Source: Ochrovirga pacifica (GTDB lineage: Bacteria; Bacteroidota; Bacteroidia; Flavobacteriales; Flavobacteriaceae). Taken from it: a DNA stretch of 45,948 bases. Position 1 is the first letter of the stretch. Every line of letters starts with the position of its first letter. The stretch covers positions 1 to 45,948 of the forward strand of contig NZ_AFPK01000042.1 of NCBI RefSeq assembly GCF_000220525.1, in the 5' to 3' direction. Shown here in pieces: positions 1-9,099 of this stretch. The translations under genes were made by a program, and so were the position numbers. The notes beneath the pieces were generated by a model. That model was not told where the DNA came from, did no database searches, and saw only the letters and a list, made by a program, of their open reading frames with translations.

Positions 1-25
1 TTTTTGTAGAATATTATTTAGAATA

Positions 26-1039
26 TTATTTTTGTTTTAACTGCCATTCCCAAGCAGATTTTAAGGCCTCTTGCAACCCTAATTCCGTTTTCCATGCCAA
101 CTCTTTGTTAGCAATAGTTGTATCGGCATAAGCAGCAGTAATGTCTCCCGCTCTTCTATCTACAATTTTGTATTTTAATTTTACGTCGTTTGCAGTTTCA
201 AACGCATTGATTACTTCTAACACAGAGCTTCCTTTACCTGTACCAACGTTAAAAAACTCGTAAGATTCTTTGTTTTTCTTTTCTATCAATCTGTTTAGAG
301 CTGCAATATGAGCTTTAGCTAAATCTACCACATGTATGTAGTCTCTAACTGCTGTTCCATCGGGTGTTGGGTAATCGTCTCCAAATACAGACAGTTCTTC
401 TCTAATTCCTGCAGCCGTTTGTGTAATAAAAGGAATTAAATTTTGAGGCACACCTAAAGGTAATTCTCCAATTTTTGTTGATGGATGAGCTCCAACAGGA
501 TTAAAGTAACGCAAAGCAATAGCATTAATTCCGTGTGCTTTAGAGGCATCTTGTATGATTTCTTCACCTATTTGTTTGGTGTTTCCGTATACAGATTCAG
601 CTTTTTTAACAGGTGCTTTTTCCGTAATAGGCAATTCGTCTGCTTGACCATATACAGTGCAAGATGAAGAAAAAATAAAGTTGTCTAATTTTCTATCTCT
701 CATTTCTTGTAGTAAGTAAACCAAGGCTCCTAGATTGTTTTCGTAATAATCCAAAGGTTTGTGCATACTTTCTCCTACGGCCTTAAAAGCAGCAAAATGG
801 ATAATTCCATCAACTTGATACTTGTCAAAAAAGTTTTTTACATCTTGTTTGATACGCAAATCAATTTGTTCAAAAGAAGGTTTTTTACCTGTAATTTCAG
901 CAATTTGGTCTAAAACTTTAAGGGTAGTGTTCGACAAATCATCGATTACTACTACATCAAATCCTGCGTTTTGTAATTCCACTACGGTATGCGATCCAAT
1001 AAATCCCAAACCTCCTGTAACTAGTATTTGCTTAGCCAT
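26..1039 (-). CDS. galE: UDP-glucose 4-epimerase
   Basis: Cytosolic NAD-dependent epimerase that interconverts UDP-glucose and UDP-galactose, supplying galactose for surface polysaccharide. The 337-aa length is normal for GalE. The N-terminal Rossmann motif GGLGFIG is at residues 9-15, HFAAFKAVGES follows at 81-91, the Ser-rich SSSCTVYG at 124-131, and the catalytic YxxxK pair is Y151/K155. The ATG start directly precedes the Rossmann strand. It lies 12 bp downstream of the DegT aminotransferase on the same strand, so the two are probably co-transcribed and may feed nucleotide sugars into one glycan pathway. The annotation as an extended SDR epimerase is very secure; strict GalE specificity over related hexosamine epimerases rests on overall sequence resemblance. 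Confidence 0.95.
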   Translation of the reverse strand: MAKQILVTGGLGFIGSHTVVELQNAGFDVVVIDDLSNTTLKVLDQIAEITGKKPSFEQIDLRIKQDVKNFFDKYQVDGIIHFAAFKAVGESMHKPLDYYENNLGALVYLLQEMRDRKLDNFIFSSSCTVYGQADELPITEKAPVKKAESVYGNTKQIGEEIIQDASKAHGINAIALRYFNPVGAHPSTKIGELPLGVPQNLIPFITQTAAGIREELSVFGDDYPTPDGTAVRDYIHVVDLAKAHIAALNRLIEKKNKESYEFFNVGTGKGSSVLEVINAFETANDVKLKYKIVDRRAGDITAAYADTTIANKELAWKTELGLQEALKSAWEWQLKQK

Positions 1040-1051
1040 GTTAAAAAAGTA

Positions 1052-2179
1052 TTATTTAAAAAAATTAAGTATTATTTCGACAATCAATTCTTGTTGTTCT
1101 GTTTCTAATTCGGTATGCATAGGTAAAGATATAACTTGCTTAATTAACCTATTGGTGTTGGCAAAGTTTTCTTCTATAACGTTTTCTGTTTTGTAAGCTT
1201 TTTGATTGTGCAATGCTACTGGATAATAAATAGCATTGGGAATTTGCTTTTCTTTTAAATACGCATGCAGCTCATCTCGTTTACCATTGGTAATTTTTAA
1301 GGTGTATTGATGGTATACGTGGTTAGAGAATTCAGAAGTTGCAGGGGTACTAATATGTTTACAATGCTTAAAGGCTTGAGTGTAATAAGCAGCCGCTTTC
1401 TGGCGAGCTTGGTTATAAGCATCTAAATAAGGCAGTTTTACATTTAGGATAGCTGCTTGTATACTGTCTAATCTAGAGTTTACTCCAACTACATCGTAGT
1501 AATATTTTTGATACATTCCATGGTTTACCATACCTTTAATGGTGTGTGCCAATGCATCATTATTAGTAAAAATAGCTCCACCATCTCCGTAACATCCTAA
1601 GTTTTTAGATGGGAAAAAAGAAGTTGTACCTAGGGTACCCATGGTTCCTGCTTTTTGGACTCTTCCATCACTAAAGGTGTAGCTAGCTCCTAGTGCTTGT
1701 GCGGTGTCTTCTATTACATACAGATTGTTTTCTTTAGCAATTTGTAAGATGGGTTCCATATGTGCACATTGACCAAACAAATGTACGGGTATAATAGCTT
1801 TTGTTTTAGGAGTAATTGCCTTTTTTAAAGAATCCAAACTCATGTTAAACGTATCTTCTTCTACATCTATTAAAACAGGAGTTAACTTTAACAGTTTTAC
1901 AACTTCTACTGTTGCAGCAAAAGTAAAATCTACAGTGATTACTTCATCACCTGGAGCTAAATCCAAAGCCATTAAAGCTATTTGCAATGCATCCGTCCCA
2001 TTTGCACAAGGGATTACGTTTTTTACATCTAAATAAGTGGCTAAATTGTTTTTAAAAGAGGCAACTTGTGGCCCGTTTATAAAAGTAGAATTGTTTATAA
2101 CTTCTTGTATAGAAGTGTCTATTTGTTCTTTTATTTCTAAGTATTGACTTTTTAAGTCAACCATGGTCAATTCTTTCAT
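1052..2179 (-). CDS. DegT/DnrJ/EryC1/StrS family aminotransferase
   Basis: PLP-dependent sugar-nucleotide aminotransferase that transfers an amino group to a keto-sugar, typically for O-antigen, capsule or glycoprotein amino sugars. At 375 aa it has the usual family size. PLP-site landmarks are GTDAL at 61-65, EDTAQALGA at 157-165 (D158 expected to contact the pyridine nitrogen), and SFFPSKNLG at 187-195 with the Schiff-base lysine K192. It is the first gene of a two-gene minus-strand unit with galE. The start is the ATG at 2179; a second ATG at residue 6 is possible, since many homologs begin at the MVDLKSQY segment. The exact sugar substrate cannot be read from the sequence, and no partner dehydratase or acetyltransferase is in the window. 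Confidence 0.92.
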   Translation of the reverse strand: MKELTMVDLKSQYLEIKEQIDTSIQEVINNSTFINGPQVASFKNNLATYLDVKNVIPCANGTDALQIALMALDLAPGDEVITVDFTFAATVEVVKLLKLTPVLIDVEEDTFNMSLDSLKKAITPKTKAIIPVHLFGQCAHMEPILQIAKENNLYVIEDTAQALGASYTFSDGRVQKAGTMGTLGTTSFFPSKNLGCYGDGGAIFTNNDALAHTIKGMVNHGMYQKYYYDVVGVNSRLDSIQAAILNVKLPYLDAYNQARQKAAAYYTQAFKHCKHISTPATSEFSNHVYHQYTLKITNGKRDELHAYLKEKQIPNAIYYPVALHNQKAYKTENVIEENFANTNRLIKQVISLPMHTELETEQQELIVEIILNFFK

Positions 2180-2278
2180 TCAAGACAGGTTGAGTTACAA
2201 ATAAACAAAAAAGTAACCACTAATCCTATCATTCTCCTCTAGGTATTCTTTATATTTAAGCACAAAAATATTTAAGAA

Positions 2279-4642
2279 ATGAAATTGATAAAAAATATAG
2301 TACTCGGTATCTTATTGCTACTGGTTTTAATAATGGTAGGGGGATTTTTTTATTTACAGAGTACTAAACCAAGCTATCAGGGAACAGTAAAAATCAAAAA
2401 AATTAAAAACACAGAAGTAGTGTTTGACGATATGGGAGTTCCTCATATTTATGCTGATTCAGAATTGGATGCAACCAAGGCACTAGGTTATATTCATGCT
2501 CAAGAACGTTTGTGGCAAATGGAACTTCTTAGAAGAATTGCTTCAGGGAGATTGGCCGAGATTTTAGGGAAAGACTTGTTAGAGGTGGATGTGTTTTTTT
2601 CTCACTTAGGAGTAGACAAAACTGTTGAAAAACAAGTGGCTGCTTTGGAAAAAAATCCAAAAGTAAAAGCTTTAGCACAAGCATATTTGGACGGGGTAAA
2701 TACCTACATAAACAATGGAAGTACCCCAATTGAATTTACCTTATTGGGAATAGAAAAAGAAAATTACCAAATCAAAGACATGTATTATGTAGCTGCGTAT
2801 ATGTCTTTTAGTTTTGCACATGCTTTTAAAACAGACCCATTATTGTCTTTTGTTCAAAAAAAATACGGATCAGTTTATCTAAAAGATTTGGCGATTAATG
2901 CAGATGAACAAACGTTTTATCAAAAAAATTATGAGGATAAGATTGCAGGAATTTCAACAGTAAATTCCATACTAAAAAAATTGCCATTTCCTCAGTTTAT
3001 CGGAAGTAATGGCTGGGTATTGGGACCAAAAAAAACAACCACAGGTAAAGTCATTTTTGAAAATGATCCACATATTGGATATGCTCAGCCATGTGTTTGG
3101 TATCAGGCACATATCAAAACTCCAGATTATGAAAATTATGGGTTTTATTTAGGTTTATTTCCTTTTCCATTATTGGCTCATAATAGAGATTACGCATACG
3201 GAATTACTATGTTCGAGAATGATGATTTAGATTTTTATCAAATACTCAATCATCCAACAGATAAAAGTAAATATATCAGTAGCACAGGAACACATACGTA
3301 TATTTACAGGTCAAAAATCATTAAAGTAAAAGGAGAAGATGATGTAAAAGTTAATTTAAAAGAGACGGTTTTAGGAACAGTTTTTACTCATCAAAAAAAA
3401 ACATTAGACAGCCTAAAAACAATAACTTTACAGTGGGTGTATAACGAGCAACCAAGTCGTGTGATTCAGGCAGCTTACGGATTAAGTCGTGCTAAAAACA
3501 TCACAAACTTTGAAAGTTATTTAGAGGGAATTACTGCTCCGGGGTTGAATTATGTTTATGGTGATGCAGAAAACAATATTGCATTATGGTCTGTGGCAAA
3601 ACTGCACGAGTTCAATGCAGACGTAAACACAAAGTTTGTGCTAAATGGAATGGATTCTTTACAAACACAAAAAATACCTCTGTCTTTTACCGAGAATCCA
3701 AAAGCTATCAATCCGCCTAATGGATATGTAATTACTTCTAATACACAACCAGATTCTATTCACGGAAGACTTTTTAAAGGGTATTATTTACCTCAAGACA
3801 GAGCAGTTGCTATTGAAAAAGGAATACAGAAAAAACAAAAATTATCTGTTTTAGATGTCCAAAGTTTGGCCAATAGTCATACCAATACAGTTGCATTAGC
3901 TAATGTAAATGCTTTGGTTGCTGAACTTAACTTGCAGGAACTTACAAGTTTTGAGCTTTCTGTGTTAGATGCTTTGGTAAAATGGAAAGGAAATCATGGG
4001 CTACAAAATATAGAGCCAGTAATCTATTACAAATGGACCAACAAGCTTTTGCATAAAACTTTTTCTGATGAGTTACCCAAAGCTTATTTTGATGATTTTG
4101 TTAACTCCAATCTTTGCAAACGCACACTAAACAAAATAGTTCATATACGCAATGCTGCCTGGTGGGATGATGTAAACACAGCTATTAAAGAAACTTATAA
4201 AGACATCGCTATGCAAACATTTAAAGAGTCGGTGGCAGCGTTAAAAAAACAATTAGGAAACGATATTAGCCAATGGCATTGGGGTAAAGTACATACTGTA
4301 GAACATGAACATGCTTTGGCAAAAGTGAATGTGCTAAAAAAATTATTCAACGTAGGAAGTTTTTCTATAGTGGGAGGAAACGAAACCATTAACAATACCA
4401 TGTTCGACTTTACTTTAGACGGAGTTTACAAAGTCAACGCAGGACCTTCAACACGTAGAGTCATCGATTTTTCAAACATAGAAAATTCTTATGCAATTAT
4501 ACCCACTGGTCAATCTGGAAATTTTTTAAGTCCTTATTACAAAAATCAAGCAACAGATTATGTAAAAGGAGTGTATCATAAAATGTTATTAAACGAAAAA
4601 GAAATTCGTAAAAGTAAAAATATTTTGAGGTTTGAAGAGTAA
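2279..4642 (+). CDS. Penicillin acylase family protein (Ntn-hydrolase)
   Basis: N-terminal-nucleophile amidohydrolase of the penicillin amidase S45 family, which also includes acyl-homoserine-lactone acylases. At 787 aa it has the usual precursor length. Residues 7-26 form a hydrophobic segment without a clear cleavage site, so it is probably membrane anchored facing the periplasm. The family autoprocessing site is seen as GSNGWV at 242-247: cleavage before S243 would expose the catalytic serine and separate the alpha and beta chains. NDPH at 262-265 follows, as in the family. It stands alone on the plus strand with a terminator-like hairpin after it. The natural substrate is unknown: acyl-amide, peptide or AHL are all possible. 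Confidence 0.93.
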   Translation: MKLIKNIVLGILLLLVLIMVGGFFYLQSTKPSYQGTVKIKKIKNTEVVFDDMGVPHIYADSELDATKALGYIHAQERLWQMELLRRIASGRLAEILGKDLLEVDVFFSHLGVDKTVEKQVAALEKNPKVKALAQAYLDGVNTYINNGSTPIEFTLLGIEKENYQIKDMYYVAAYMSFSFAHAFKTDPLLSFVQKKYGSVYLKDLAINADEQTFYQKNYEDKIAGISTVNSILKKLPFPQFIGSNGWVLGPKKTTTGKVIFENDPHIGYAQPCVWYQAHIKTPDYENYGFYLGLFPFPLLAHNRDYAYGITMFENDDLDFYQILNHPTDKSKYISSTGTHTYIYRSKIIKVKGEDDVKVNLKETVLGTVFTHQKKTLDSLKTITLQWVYNEQPSRVIQAAYGLSRAKNITNFESYLEGITAPGLNYVYGDAENNIALWSVAKLHEFNADVNTKFVLNGMDSLQTQKIPLSFTENPKAINPPNGYVITSNTQPDSIHGRLFKGYYLPQDRAVAIEKGIQKKQKLSVLDVQSLANSHTNTVALANVNALVAELNLQELTSFELSVLDALVKWKGNHGLQNIEPVIYYKWTNKLLHKTFSDELPKAYFDDFVNSNLCKRTLNKIVHIRNAAWWDDVNTAIKETYKDIAMQTFKESVAALKKQLGNDISQWHWGKVHTVEHEHALAKVNVLKKLFNVGSFSIVGGNETINNTMFDFTLDGVYKVNAGPSTRRVIDFSNIENSYAIIPTGQSGNFLSPYYKNQATDYVKGVYHKMLLNEKEIRKSKNILRFEE

Positions 4643-4663
4643 AATCAATCAAGACCTTATAAA

Positions 4664-4700
4664 AATAAAGCCATCTGTAATAGTTACAGGTGGCTTATTT
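4664..4700. terminator. Bidirectional intrinsic terminator
   Basis: Hairpin with about 15-bp arms (core CCATCTGTAA / TTACAGGTGG, allowing one G-T pair) around a three-base loop. It is flanked by A-rich sequence on one side and T-rich on the other, and lies between the convergent acylase and DUF6503 genes. It can serve both strands. Confidence 0.8.
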
Positions 4701-4719
4701 AGTTAATGAGAGATAATAA

Positions 4720-5517
4720 TTATTTTTTTATAAAGTTTTCAGGTGTTGTAAAATCTACCTGATCAACAAACTTTATGTTAGACAAAGTTGCTTTTCCAAT
4801 AACTTCGGTTAGTCCTTCTTGTTTGTTCCATCCCGAAAAACTCCATTCCGAAGCAATAGGAATTCCATCTACTTTAACATAATTGCTATAAGCAATTGCA
4901 TGCGGATCAGATTCTGCTTTTTCTTTAGATTTTCCGTAAGTAACAATATATGCAGCAGCACTTACCAGATGGTTTTCGGTGTTGCTGTACACGTAATACC
5001 AATCATCAGGAGTGTCTCCAGTACCTCCTTTAAAGGTTAGCTTTTGAATGTTGTAAGGGGTTCCGTTCATGTTTTGGGTGCCAAATTCAGACCACATAGT
5101 ACCCTTGTCAGAAAGTTTGTAGGGTAGTAAGAAAAAATAAGGCCACGTATAGGCATTAAAACGAATTCTTTCTTCGTTTTTCATTGCTGGATCATGATAA
5201 ACTTTATCTGCAATCGTGATTAGTTGGGTACCATCACTAAAATCAATTTTTCCTTTAGAAGAATCTGTTAATAAAGAAACTTTTCCGTTAAAAATTTGAT
5301 TTCCTCCGAACACGATAGATAAATCAAACGCAATGGCTTTTTTTGATAAAAAATGTTTCCTGTGGTGGGCAGCTTCAATACGGTCTATTTCCGTTTCTTT
5401 TTTTAAGGAATTCTCTTGTTGATGCGTTGCTGTGCTTTCTTTTTCTTTTTTGGGTTGACAAGCAATTAGAGCAAATGCAGTGCATCCTGCAACTAAAAAA
5501 ATAGGTAATGGTCTCAT
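4720..5517 (-). CDS. DUF6503 family lipoprotein
   Basis: Predicted exported lipoprotein of 265 aa. The signal peptide ends in the lipobox LIAC with the lipid-modified cysteine at residue 20, followed by a charged linker rich in Lys/Glu. The rest is beta-rich, with patterns such as DDWYYVY, IPIASEWSFSGW and the closing VDFTTPENF, which match the Bacteroidota DUF6503 family as I remember it. Function is unknown. It is the last gene of the cysteine operon, 14 bp after cysM. The cysteine link may be only positional, because this family also occurs in other contexts. Confidence 0.8.
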   Translation of the reverse strand: MRPLPIFLVAGCTAFALIACQPKKEKESTATHQQENSLKKETEIDRIEAAHHRKHFLSKKAIAFDLSIVFGGNQIFNGKVSLLTDSSKGKIDFSDGTQLITIADKVYHDPAMKNEERIRFNAYTWPYFFLLPYKLSDKGTMWSEFGTQNMNGTPYNIQKLTFKGGTGDTPDDWYYVYSNTENHLVSAAAYIVTYGKSKEKAESDPHAIAYSNYVKVDGIPIASEWSFSGWNKQEGLTEVIGKATLSNIKFVDQVDFTTPENFIKK

Positions 5518-5531
5518 AGAAAATGGTTTGT

Positions 5532-6416
5532 TTAGTCGAACAAATCCGACGATAAATATCTATCTCCTCTGTCGCAAATAATAGCAACAATTACACCTTC
5601 TTTTAATTGATTTGCAACTTTTACTGCCGTAGCTACAGAACCACCAGAACTCATCCCAGCAAAAATCCCTTCTTCTTTAGCCAAGCGTTTGGTCATGGCT
5701 CTAGCATCTGCTTCGGACACTTCTATAACCTGATCCACTTTAGAACGATCGAAAATTTTAGGTAAATATTCTTCAGGCCATTTTCTAATTCCTGGAATTT
5801 TAGAACCATCGCTAGGGTGTGCTCCTACAATTTGCACATTAGCATTTTGCTCCTTTAGGTATGTTGAGGTTCCCATAATAGTACCTGTAGTACCCATAGC
5901 AGATACAAAATGAGTGATTTCTCCTTGGGTGTCTCTCCATATTTCAGGTCCTGTGGTTCGGTAATGAGCTTTCCAGTTGTCATCATTTGCAAATTGATTT
6001 AACATAATATAACCTCCACCTGCAACTTTTTCATCGGCATAGTCTCTAGAGCCTATAATTCCAGTATCGGCAGGAGTCAAGGTAACTTTTGCTCCGTAAG
6101 CTCTCATGGTTTGCACGCGTTCTGCGGTAGAATTTTCTGGCAACACCAGTTCAATATCAATATTAAGAAGCTGTGCAATCATGGCTAGAGCAATTCCTGT
6201 ATTTCCACTTGTAGCCTCTATCAACTTGTCTCCATCTTTTATTTCACCTCTATCCAAAGCTCCTTTTATCATGCTATAAGCTGCACGATCTTTTACGCTT
6301 CCTCCTGGGTTGTTACCTTCTAATTTTAAAAGAAGTTTCACCTTTGGATTTTTTACCAAATGACTTGTTTCTACCAAAGGGGTATTCCCTATATATTCTA
6401 ATAATTTGTGATACAT
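5532..6416 (-). CDS. cysM: Cysteine synthase B (O-acetylserine sulfhydrylase)
   Basis: PLP enzyme that makes cysteine from O-acetyl-L-serine and sulfide; CysM-type enzymes can also use thiosulfate. It is 294 aa, the short CysM size. The PLP lysine is K42 in NPGGSVKDR (36-44). EATSGNTG at 67-74 is the phosphate/substrate loop, and a CysM-like NQF stretch occurs in the middle. It sits 7 bp after a PAP2 gene and downstream of serine acetyltransferase, so substrate producer and consumer share an operon. Assignment to CysM rather than CysK rests on length and local motifs. Confidence 0.93.
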   Translation of the reverse strand: MYHKLLEYIGNTPLVETSHLVKNPKVKLLLKLEGNNPGGSVKDRAAYSMIKGALDRGEIKDGDKLIEATSGNTGIALAMIAQLLNIDIELVLPENSTAERVQTMRAYGAKVTLTPADTGIIGSRDYADEKVAGGGYIMLNQFANDDNWKAHYRTTGPEIWRDTQGEITHFVSAMGTTGTIMGTSTYLKEQNANVQIVGAHPSDGSKIPGIRKWPEEYLPKIFDRSKVDQVIEVSEADARAMTKRLAKEEGIFAGMSSGGSVATAVKVANQLKEGVIVAIICDRGDRYLSSDLFD

Positions 6417-6423
6417 AGTATAA

Positions 6424-7266
6424 TTAATTAAAGGTGTAGCTCAATTTTATTTGTCCTAGTCCGGCATCAAATTTCCAGAAATTGGTTTGTTTAGATTGAA
6501 CTTCTCCATCGTAAATTTTATTCAAATATTTGTCTATATGATCCACAGTAATAAACCCGATAAAACTTCCTAAAGCAACATCAGAAAACCAGTGTGCACC
6601 ACTCCATAATCTAGAAATAGGGGTGATAGCTCCCACGGCATAAATTCCGGCTTTGGCCCAAGGATTTTCTATTTGCCTAGCAATACTGTGAGAAAATACA
6701 GCAGCAACTACAGAATGTCCCGATGGGAAAGAATGGAATTCTGCTAATGGACTAAAAGGTTTGTAAAACCTTGGGTCGTAACCAGACGATGGTCTAGCTC
6801 TCCCTACAAAAGTTTTGATTGAGGATTGTAAAAATCCAGCAGCTCCAATGGAAGACATTAATAGAATTCCTGTTTTTTTTAATTTAGAATTGTGTTTAAT
6901 ATGACCTATAGTATATAGCCCTGTAGATAAAACAACGGCATTGATAGGACCTCCAAACAAATCACCAAATCGTTGAATTCCTTCGGGTACTTTTTGAGAT
7001 TGCTCTTTAAAATATGGAGCTAAAGGCTCGTCAACAAAAGTTAGTAGTGTATAGGTACTGGCTACAGCACCAAAGGTAATCCATTCTTTTTTTTGCCAAC
7101 GTAAAGGAGATGTGTAGAAGTTGGCAATTGCTTTCCATGTATGATTAAAATCTTGTTTAGGAGTACTTATGTATAAAAGAGAGTCTACGGCCGTATTGTT
7201 TTCTTTTTGGGAATACCCTTTTAAAAAGATAAAAAAAAGTAAGAGATAAAACATTGTTTTTTTCAT
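6424..7266 (-). CDS. PAP2-superfamily phosphatase
   Basis: Acid-phosphatase-type lipid phosphatase or phosphotransferase of 280 aa. An N-terminal signal sequence ends near residue 19 or 20 (GYSQ). The three PAP2 catalytic motifs are all present: KTFVGRARP at 151-159, PSGH at 181-184, and SR at 218-219 with H225 and D229. Hydrophobic segments around 65-80, 108-120 and 133-148 suggest a membrane protein with its active site at the periplasmic face. It lies between cysE (5 bp) and cysM (7 bp), so it is co-transcribed with the cysteine genes, although no cysteine-related role is known for PAP2 enzymes. Substrates may be undecaprenyl-PP, phosphatidate or phosphatidylglycerophosphate; the sequence does not decide. 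Confidence 0.92.
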   Translation of the reverse strand: MKKTMFYLLLFFIFLKGYSQKENNTAVDSLLYISTPKQDFNHTWKAIANFYTSPLRWQKKEWITFGAVASTYTLLTFVDEPLAPYFKEQSQKVPEGIQRFGDLFGGPINAVVLSTGLYTIGHIKHNSKLKKTGILLMSSIGAAGFLQSSIKTFVGRARPSSGYDPRFYKPFSPLAEFHSFPSGHSVVAAVFSHSIARQIENPWAKAGIYAVGAITPISRLWSGAHWFSDVALGSFIGFITVDHIDKYLNKIYDGEVQSKQTNFWKFDAGLGQIKLSYTFN

Positions 7267-7271
7267 AAGCT

Positions 7272-8048
7272 TTATCTAGTTTTTATATTCGATTCAATGG
7301 TATTATAGACTACAGAGTTTTTGGGGATAGATTTTACGACCCAAACGTTTCCTCCTATAATTGAGTTTTCTCCTATAACGGTTTCACCACCAAGTACAGT
7401 AGCATTTGCATAAATACAAACATCTGATTTTACTGTAGGATGTCTTTTTACATCTTGCTTATCTTTAGTAACACTCAATGCTCCTAAGGTAACTCCTTGA
7501 TATATTTTAACACGTGGTTCAATAATACAAGTTTCACCAATTACAATTCCAGTAGCATGGTCTATAAAAACAGGAGCTTGTATGGTTGCTCCTGGATGAA
7601 TATCCGTTCCTGTTTGACTGTGTGCATACTCACTCATTAAGCGAGCAAACAAATACAATTTTTGATTGTATATTTCATGGCTTAACCTATGAATGGCAAT
7701 AGCGTAAAAACCAGGATAAGCAAAGTAAATTTCTTCTAACCTACGTGCTGCTGGGTCGCATTGCATAAAGTAAGCAGCATCTTTGTTAAGATCGTTTAGA
7801 ACTTTGGGTAATTTTTTAGCAAAAGTTTCCCAATTGCTATTGCAAATTTCCTCTGGAGATTCGCAAGCAATTTTTGCAGCTCTTTTAAAGAAAATTTCCA
7901 GTTCTAGGAATCCTTGTTTTAAATCTATTGTATCATCAAACAAAACTCCAAAGATTTTTTTGGTAAAATCTTCTACACTTGTTTTTACACTGTAGTTTAA
8001 ATTGGTTTGTTGTTTGATTGCTTGTAATTCTGTAATGATGTGTTCCAT
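7272..8048 (-). CDS. cysE: Serine O-acetyltransferase (EpsC type)
   Basis: Converts L-serine and acetyl-CoA to O-acetylserine, the committed step of cysteine synthesis. It is 258 aa. The helical N-terminal half contains the conserved CDPAARRLEEI segment at about 97-107. The C-terminal half is a left-handed beta-helix of hexapeptide repeats (DIHPGA, IVIGETC, VTLGA, TVLGGE, VIGENS, IIGG). Catalytic-site candidates are D149/H151 and H164. The C-terminus is short and lacks the Ile-ending tail that binds CysK in E. coli-type complexes, consistent with an EpsC-type enzyme. It is followed after 5 bp by the PAP2 gene and lies upstream of cysM. Confidence 0.93.
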   Translation of the reverse strand: MEHIITELQAIKQQTNLNYSVKTSVEDFTKKIFGVLFDDTIDLKQGFLELEIFFKRAAKIACESPEEICNSNWETFAKKLPKVLNDLNKDAAYFMQCDPAARRLEEIYFAYPGFYAIAIHRLSHEIYNQKLYLFARLMSEYAHSQTGTDIHPGATIQAPVFIDHATGIVIGETCIIEPRVKIYQGVTLGALSVTKDKQDVKRHPTVKSDVCIYANATVLGGETVIGENSIIGGNVWVVKSIPKNSVVYNTIESNIKTR

Positions 8049-8086
8049 ATCAAAATTGTCTAAGCATAAAAGTAAACATTACACGC

Positions 8087-9028
8087 TTAGGAAAAAAAAT
8101 GTAATTGGATCTTTTGTGTAATGGTTTTTGCTAGTTTGAATTTAGATTCTACAGTCCAACCTGCAACATGCGGAGAAAGTAATACGTTTTCAGACTGAAT
8201 TAAATATTGAAAAGCAGCAGGTAGCTGTTGGTTTTCAAATAAATTTTCGAAAGAGGTTTTTTCGTATTCTAATACGTCTAAACAAGCTCCAAGAATTTTT
8301 CCAGACTTAAGTGCTGCTACCAAAGCATCGGTTACAATGGCAGTTCCTCTTGCTGTGTTGATTATGTAAAAGTTTTTTTGAAACTTTTCAATAAAATCAG
8401 CATTAATCATTTTATAAGATTGTTCGTTGTGCGGAGTATGAATGCTAACTACATCGGTTCGTTGTTGTAGTTCTTGCAAGGAAACTTGCTGGCAGTTTTC
8501 ATCGCCTACATTTGCTTTTAGGTCGTAACAAATTACCTTGCAATCAAAACCTTTTAACTTTTTAGCAAATGCTTTTCCCATGTTTCCATAGCCAATCAAT
8601 CCTATGGTTTTTCCTTCAAGCTCTAAACCTCTGTTTTGTTCCCTCAACCACAAACCTTTTCTAATTTCTAAATCTGCTTTTTTTAAGTGGTTAAACAGGC
8701 TTAAAATCATTCCCAGAGCATGTTCTCCTACGGCATTTCTATTTCCCTCAGGAGCAGCAATTAGTACAATTCCTTTACTTGTTGCATAATCGCAGTCAAT
8801 ACTTTCTAAGCCGGCTCCTACACGAGCTATAAATTTTAGCTTTTTGGCAGCATCTATAAAAGTTTTGTCTATTTGAAATCTACTACGGATTACAATTCCA
8901 TCATAACTATGAATTATAGTTTCGATTTCAGTTTTAGAGGCTGTAAAATTTTGATGGTTTTCACATCCAAAAGAAGCCAAATCTTCCATTAATATAGGAT
9001 GATTGCTGTCTAGGTGTAATACTTTCAT
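8087..9028 (-). CDS. D-2-hydroxyacid dehydrogenase (NAD-dependent, SerA-like)
   Basis: Formate/glycerate dehydrogenase family protein of 313 aa. The cofactor motif GYGNMG is at 146-151, and the catalytic triad is R227 (in NTARG), E254 (in LDVLEYE) and H287 (in SPHVAGW). There is no C-terminal ACT or ASB domain, so it would be a short SerA-like enzyme without the classical serine feedback site. It is the first gene of the cysteine operon, 38 bp before cysE. That position makes 3-phosphoglycerate dehydrogenase activity, feeding serine to CysE, a plausible inference. Glyoxylate/hydroxypyruvate or other 2-hydroxyacid activity cannot be excluded, and serC and serB are not in this window. Confidence 0.88.
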   Translation of the reverse strand: MKVLHLDSNHPILMEDLASFGCENHQNFTASKTEIETIIHSYDGIVIRSRFQIDKTFIDAAKKLKFIARVGAGLESIDCDYATSKGIVLIAAPEGNRNAVGEHALGMILSLFNHLKKADLEIRKGLWLREQNRGLELEGKTIGLIGYGNMGKAFAKKLKGFDCKVICYDLKANVGDENCQQVSLQELQQRTDVVSIHTPHNEQSYKMINADFIEKFQKNFYIINTARGTAIVTDALVAALKSGKILGACLDVLEYEKTSFENLFENQQLPAAFQYLIQSENVLLSPHVAGWTVESKFKLAKTITQKIQLHFFS

Positions 9029-9081
9029 AATTGTTTTTTACCGTTAGCTAATGATGATTGCTTAGGGTTAAAGGACACAAG

Positions 9082-9095
9082 CTTTTTGCAAAAAG
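9082..9095. promoter_or_regulatory. Short palindrome upstream of the cysteine operon
   Basis: Perfect 14-bp palindrome CTTTTTGCAAAAAG, 54 bp upstream of the first gene of the cysteine operon and just past the panB stop. It could be an operator half-overlapping the promoter, or chance in A/T-rich DNA. Confidence 0.25.
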
Positions 9096-9099
9096 TTAC

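Noticed and set aside
5375..5590. Minus-strand frame overlapping the DUF6503 and cysM ends
   Set aside because: It overlaps both well-supported genes in another frame and shows no domain.
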